NCBI RefSeq assembly: GCF_031143425.1
Contig: NC_090438.1
Span: 773,833,138 to 773,897,137, forward strand
Source: Pleurodeles waltl
Lineage: Eukaryota; Chordata; Amphibia; Caudata; Salamandridae
Length of the DNA stretch: 64,000 nucleotides
Reading direction: 5' to 3'
Position 1 is the stretch's first letter. The number at the start of each line of letters is the position of its first letter. Below are positions 58,846-64,000 of the stretch, one piece after another. Position numbers and translations under genes: made by a program. The notes beneath the pieces are model-generated. The model had not been told where the DNA came from. It saw only the letters and a program-made list of their open reading frames with translations, and made no database searches.

Positions 58846-61800
58846 CTACTCCACTCCCTCTTCTGATGGGCATATTCCCTCATTACGCAGCCGCAGCAAC
58901 ATTCCCTCCCAGTTAGCGGACAATGGAAACTGTCTCAACCCCAAGACCTCCTCTCGCGCCAGCGCCGTGCCTTCAGCTCCTGCCCACACCTCGAGAGACC
59001 GCTTCCAGGCCTGTATCGGTGGCGGGTCTGGTGATTTCCATCTGCGGGTCACTAATCGCTTTGCTACGATGAGTCCTAAGTCTGCGAAGCATACTTCTGC
59101 TCTGTGCTGCTTGCTTCTGGGGAATAAACCTAGGATACAAGCTTCCCATGTAAAGGGTATTCGTAGTGTTATACAGTCAGATAGTTTTTCATTCACTGCT
59201 CTCCAGTAGGAGCCCAAGGCAGGACAGGACCAGAGCATGTGCAGCAGATCTGCTCCGATCTTGCGGCATCGGGGGCAAGTCGCGTCTCGGCGAGCAAAGT
59301 ATCTATTCATGCGAGCTAGCGTGAGGTAGGCTCTGTGCACTATGTAATATTGGATTAAGCGGAATCGGGAATTGCGAGGCACGTTGAGGTGTCCTGAGAG
59401 TGCAGACCTCCATTGCGTTAGTGCAATCGAATCGCCTGAGTCTGTTTCCCATGCCACACGTAGTGTTTCGTTTTCAAGGGCGGTCTGGGATCTCAAAGCA
59501 TCTGCCAGCCAGCTAATCAGGTGATGCCCTCGGCCCAACACCTGTAGGTACTGAATCAGCAAGTGAGTGGGGGGAGCCACAGAGATGTCTCCCCATTTGG
59601 ATCTCATTGCCCCTCTCAGGGAGCAGTACAATAAAAATTGACCTGGTGGCAGTCCCATCTCCTGAAGCCTGGCAAAGGGGATCAGTTGGGATTCTTCATA
59701 GAGATCTCCCAGTGTGTACATTTCTATTTCGTGCCATGTGCGCAGTTCGGATTCTGATGTGACTCTGGTGCCTCTTGGTGTGCCTAATAATGCCAAGGCC
59801 GGTGCAAAGGGAACCATCGTGTGTGTAAGACGGAGTGAGCGACGGAAACATTTGTGGGCCACCCTGAGAAAGAGTTGCCGTGGGGTCCGCGTCTGCGTGA
59901 GTGGGTGGAATAAATGTTGTATCTGTTGGAGAGACCAGGGTCTGCTCTCTGATGCCGTGTCTACACGTTAAACATCCGCCAGCCATCTGGATATCCACTG
60001 GAGTTGAGCCGCTAGGTAGTATTGTTCCAGGTTAGGGACTGCTAGTCCGCCCTTATCAGGTGGTAGGTACAGTTTCTTTAAAGCAACTCTACAGCGGCCA
60101 CCATTCCAAATGAATTCCCTCAATCCTGTCTCCAGAGCCCTGAAGAAGCCAGGAAGAATATAGTGCGGGAGGTTAGTGAAGAAGTATAGAAGTCGGGGCA
60201 GGACTACCATTTTCAGGAGTGCTATCCTGCCTGCCACTGACAGCAAAGTGTCCTCCAGAAGACCATTTGGGATTTAACCGAGGACACAGCCCTTACAAGG
60301 TTGCCCTCAAATATGTCTTCCTCACGGTGGTATACTCGGATACCCAAGTATCTGAATGTATGGGGTTGCCATGGGACGGGGTTTCCGGCAAGAATAAGTC
60401 CCGGATTAGAGAGTCCCGGGTCGAAGGGAAAGAGGCAAGATTTAGACCAATTGACTCTCGACTCTCAGGCCAGATGATAGGGCAAATTGCTGTAGAACTG
60501 AGCCAGCCTCGGGGGGACTCGCGTGATATCTCGGAAGTATAGGAGAAGGTCGTCGGCATATAGTGAGATTATGTGAGTGTCGTCTCCTAACGGAATACTC
60601 CAGTTACACCCTGCTTTGCGCATGGCCGCTACCAAGGGTTCGATAGCGAGTGAGATCAGCAATGGCGAATGGGGGCAACCCTGTCTCGTACCCCTGCACA
60701 CTCTAATCGGTTCCGATATCTCAGACCCCAGCCTCACTCGGACAAGTGATCTGGTGTATAGTAGTTTAGTCAGGCGAGAGAAGAATGGACCTATACCGAG
60801 TTGTCGAAGGACTCTGAACAAATAGGGCCACTCCAAGGAGTCAAAAGCCTTTTCCAGGTCTAAAACGAGGCAGCCCGCTCGTGGCCAATCCCGTTTCGCA
60901 TATTGCATAACTTGGAATAATCTTCTGATGTTGTGGGAGGTGTCTCTAGCCGGGACTAATCCGTTTTGGTCCGAGTGTATCAGACCCGGCACAGCCGGCA
61001 CAAGGCGCGTCGCCAGTAATTTGGCTAATATTTTATAATCGGTGTTCAACATTGTCAATGGTCTATATGAACCCATGTCTACCGGGTTCCTCCCAGGTTT
61101 AGGAAGGGAAACCAGTAGTGCTTCCCTTTGAGTGGCCGAGAGATGGCCTTCTCGTTCAGCTGTCTCGTAAAGTTTGAGTAATTTGGGCGCCAGTTGCACC
61201 GCGAAGGCCTTATAAAAGTCAACTGGGAGTCCATCTGGGCCTGGTGTTTTGCCAGATGCAAGCTCGCGGATACTAGATCGAATCTCTTCAAGGTCAAGGG
61301 GTGCCTCAAGGGCCTCAGACTGTTCGTCCTCTAGGTGCGGGAGTTCTACTCCGGCAAGAAATTCTACGCCGGAGTTGCCACCAAGAGCTGCCCTCGAGGC
61401 ATAGAGTGCCTCGTAGTGTCTCGCGGACTCAGTTTGTATCTCCTGGGGCATGTATATTAGTTCCCCCGTTTGTGAGAGGATTTCCAATATCGGTTTCCTC
61501 TCATAGTCCTGTCGAATCAGCCAGGCTAGGAGCTTGCCTGCCTTATCAGCAGATGTATGAGTTCTTGCGGAGTGTGCAGTGTAATTTAAGCATCGCAGAC
61601 GCTCTAGTAGTGACAGGTGCTCGGCGCGTATTACTGATAGTCTCGAATGATCTGGCTGGTTGTTAATTGCTTCCCTCTCTGGTTGTAATAGATCCCGCTC
61701 TACTTTGGTCAGTTCCCGTTCAACAGAGCGGTGTAGGTTGCATTGGGTACCCAGACAGTGCCCTCGTATGAAAACTTTAAATGCGTCCCATTCTATCAAA

Positions 61801-62650
61801 CCCGACGAGGCCGTGCTGTTGTTTTGTTAAAAAAATTCTGGGATTACAACGCTTAATGATGCTCGAAAAGCAGCATCTTCCAGCATCTCCAGTCTCAACT
61901 TCCATGTGGGAATAGCCGAGCGGGGGGAACCCCAGCACAGTCGTGCAATCAGGGGATTGTGGTCAGAGTGTGTGCGCCCTAGATATTCCGAATTCACCAC
62001 CACCGGGGCGAATCTCGTGGTGCAAAGTATTCTATCTAGGCGTACGTGCAGGGAGTGTGGTGCAGAGTAAAAGGAGTAAACCCTGTCTGTCTTGTGTCGC
62101 TCTCTCCACACATCTACTAGCTTCCATTGTTGGATCCAGTTTACCAGGCCCTTTGAGGCCGCTACCACCAGTGATGTAGGCAGCAGGGGGTAGGAGCGGT
62201 CCAGCTCCACGTCGAGTACACTATTATAGTCCCCCCGAAGCAGCCACGGAAGGACACTCCAACCCACCAATTGGTGAGAAAGACCGTGAAGAAAGGCAGT
62301 TTGGTCTGTGTTTGGGGCACATATTGAACCCAATACAACTATATGTCCTACGAGTTTTCCCCTAACTAGCACAAATCTGCCCTGCGGGTCCACGACCTGC
62401 TCCTCCGCCCTAAAGGGGGTACCAGCCCTAATCCAAATTAGCGGACCTTTAGCGTATGCTGAGTGTCCTGTCGCATATAATTGTCCTCTCCAACGCCGGC
62501 GCAGTCGGGGGATCTCGGGCTCGTTATGTGTGTCTCCTGTAGGAGTGCTATGTGGATCGAGTGACGTTTGAGATAGGAGTAAATAGCATATCGCCGCTTG
62601 GGGGTGTGAATACCTCTCACGTTCTAGGTGATTGTTGTGTATGTGGCCAT
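58846..62650 (-). pseudogene. L1 ORF2 (endonuclease-reverse transcriptase), broken
   Basis: The endonuclease opens with the Asn-Val-Arg-Gly motif at 62623-62612, where the usual preceding Trp is a TAG stop (62626-62624). 'LLQETH' follows at about 62535. A frameshift near 62505 moves to the frame with 'RGDYNSVLD', 'LDRIL' and 'SDHNPL'. A TAA lies at about 61829. The RT frame (61799-60465) has 'SGKTPGPDGLPVDFYK' and 'YADD' at 60560-60549. Frameshifts follow near 60440-60500. The thumb ('FIWNGG', about 60115) is in another frame, with a stop near 59969. A Cys-rich 'CPRCRKIGADLLHMLWSC' lies at about 59285-59230. The frame closes at 58846. Confidence 0.9.
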
Positions 62651-63486
62651 ACTGGAAACATTGGATTGTCTGACATATTTCCCTGCCCCGTCCCTTCGAG
62701 TTGGGTCTCATCATTATTTTTCCCTTCCCCGCTAAATGTAAAGGAATCAGCAAGTATCGGCTGGCAGAACCAAAACATAACTAATGCCATTGGAGCAGAT
62801 AGACAACAGGACACTGCCCAAACATAACAAAAACGACAACGTGCTAACACACACCTGTACATTATATGTCTCCACTGGTAGGAGCTTGGGGGTAGGCCAA
62901 AATCACAAAAAAAAGCGGGGGGAGTGCTTCAGACGTGTACCTTTTCTTGTCCGGTTGTGGCGGATAAGAGAAAAGGAAGATAGGGGGAGCGTAGGGGGAG
63001 GCTCCTCATCCCCCGGGTTTAGCATCCGGGAGCGGGGGTCAGGTCACCCGAAGCATATATGGCTGCTTGTTGGCCATTGTGTATGTTCAGGGGATAGGTC
63101 AATTGGATCTCATCTCTCAAATTACGTCTATGCAAATATTGTTGGCTTGGTGGCTCCTGCTGCACATGGTCTCTAAGCATTGTTCTAAGTTCCTTTAAAA
63201 AAATTCGACCGGCAGTTGCCGGCATCACAGAGGGCCCTCCCGTATGATCTGATTCCAATAGCTGATCCGGTGTGAGGGGGCGGTCACTATTTGGTTGAGA
63301 GAGTTCTGTGTCTGATCCCGAAGGTAGGGGCGATGCACTTATCGTTGCAGCTGTGTGGATCGTTTCCCTTCTCTCTTGGATTAGTTGTTCCAGGTCTGGA
63401 GCGCATTTCGTTGATTCAGTGCAGGTCGTGTTTCTCCTCCGGTCCCTTCTGGTGCGGCTGCGCCTGGGTCTAGGCGACGGTCCTGC
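62651..63486 (-). other. L1 spacer between ORF1 and ORF2
   Basis: The interval of about 0.8 kb carries no coherent frame. It is longer than the short spacer of mammalian L1s, though amphibian L1 spacers may differ. Confidence 0.5.
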
Positions 63487-63999
63487 TCATTCTGGTGCAC
63501 CACCAGAGGATAGCCCAGATGTCTCAAGCCATTCCCATGCTGCGTCCGGAGTGGAGAAGAAGTGTGTTTTTTCTCCTGTCACAACACGTAGTTTGGCGGG
63601 GAATAACAGAGAGTAGGTTAGGCCTAGGGAACGTAGCTTGCGTTTCAAAGGCAAGTAAGAGGCTCTATCTCTTTGTACCGCTAAGGTATAGTCAGGAAAT
63701 AGCAAAATCTGCGCGTTGTCTATTTGGGGAGGCGGGCCGGCTCTCACCTCTCTCAGTATAATGTCCCTATCTGCGTAGTGGAGTAGGCGAATGATGAATG
63801 GGTGCGGAGTGCTGCCCGGTGGTCTTGATCGGGCCGGGATGCGATGCACGCGTTTCACAGAGAAGAAGGGAGTTAGTTCGCCTTCCGGTACCAATCCCCG
63901 CAGCCAGTTCTCCGAGTAGGTCACCGGGTCTCGGTCTTCAATGCCTTCTGGTAGATTCACTACCCGGATGTTGTTTCTTCTAGAGCGGCCCTCTGCATC
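63487..63999 (-). CDS. L1 ORF1p, C-terminal part (partial)
   Basis: The frame is open from the window edge to a stop at 63487, giving at least 170 residues. It starts with 'GRSRRNNIRVVNLPEGIED', the standard entry into the RRM domain of L1 ORF1p. Later come 'HPFIIRLLHYADRDIILREV' and 'ILLFPDYTLAVQRDR', and the C-terminal domain up to 'LSSGGAPE'. ORF1p binds RNA as a trimer and coats L1 RNA. The coiled coil lies upstream of the window edge. This part has no defects, in contrast to ORF2. Confidence 0.9.
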   Translation of the reverse strand, partial: DAEGRSRRNNIRVVNLPEGIEDRDPVTYSENWLRGLVPEGELTPFFSVKRVHRIPARSRPPGSTPHPFIIRLLHYADRDIILREVRAGPPPQIDNAQILLFPDYTLAVQRDRASYLPLKRKLRSLGLTYSLLFPAKLRVVTGEKTHFFSTPDAAWEWLETSGLSSGGAPE

Positions 64000-64000
64000 C

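Larger units (their letters stand above)
58158..64000 (-). mobile_element. L1 retrotransposon, 5' end beyond the window
   Basis: The order on the minus strand is ORF1 C-terminus, spacer, ORF2 with endonuclease, RT and Cys-rich C-terminus, 3' UTR, and a short A-rich tail (complement of the T run at 58159-58166). At least 5.8 kb is present. Both the layout and the motifs are L1. ORF2 is broken, so this copy is not autonomous. The target duplication cannot be checked because the 5' end is outside. Confidence 0.9.

Overview
This window looks like a piece of a very large vertebrate genome, most likely a salamander and probably a newt. Three things suggest this: one vertebrate gene stretched over about 42 kb, introns filled with many transposon families, and GC-rich hairpin elements and LTR types that I associate with salamandrid genomes. 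The species is an inference. Nothing bacterial is present.

The host gene I can support lies on the minus strand. It is a three-exon RGS9-binding-protein (R9AP) family gene: exon 1 at 43553-43458, exon 2 at 25994-25685 and exon 3 at 1759-1401. Splice sites and phases agree at both junctions, and the predicted product is 254 residues with a coiled coil and a C-terminal membrane anchor. It sits in a CpG-rich start region at about 43.44-43.68 kb. Introns 1 and 2 are about 17.5 kb and 23.9 kb.

Intron 2 (1760-25684) holds two relatives of one long LTR-like repeat family (5257-9011 and 10388-12195). The first is split by a hAT element (6083-7326) that carries a minisatellite. It also holds another hAT-type element (3078-3400), a decayed Ty3/gypsy pol on the minus strand broken by a LINE tail on the plus strand (13.2-16.4 kb), a near-perfect palindromic MITE (17.09-17.25 kb), and decayed Harbinger genes (18.8-23.9 kb).

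Intron 1 (25995-43457) holds the most striking object: a very young LTR retrotransposon (26247-34405). It has 2.68-kb LTRs with three substitutions seen by eye, a 5-bp target duplication, and one intact 802-codon ORF. That ORF has a SAP-like N-terminus, a SCAN/gypsy-like capsid, a zinc knuckle and a retropepsin-like domain, but no reverse transcriptase or integrase. It ends in two unexpected membrane segments. The intron also holds a hAT element with an 8-bp duplication, an element with 82-bp inverted termini, a hairpin-rich element and a 46-48-bp tandem array.

Upstream of the gene (43.7-64 kb) are a hairpin-rich MITE with a TTA duplication, an LTR fragment next to an inverted DIRS-like gag fragment, decayed endogenous-retrovirus pol and env pieces, and MITE copies. 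A nearly complete but broken L1 lies on the minus strand from 58158 past the window end, with ORF1 open to the edge and ORF2 carrying stops and frameshifts. All calls come from reading by eye; no database search was run.
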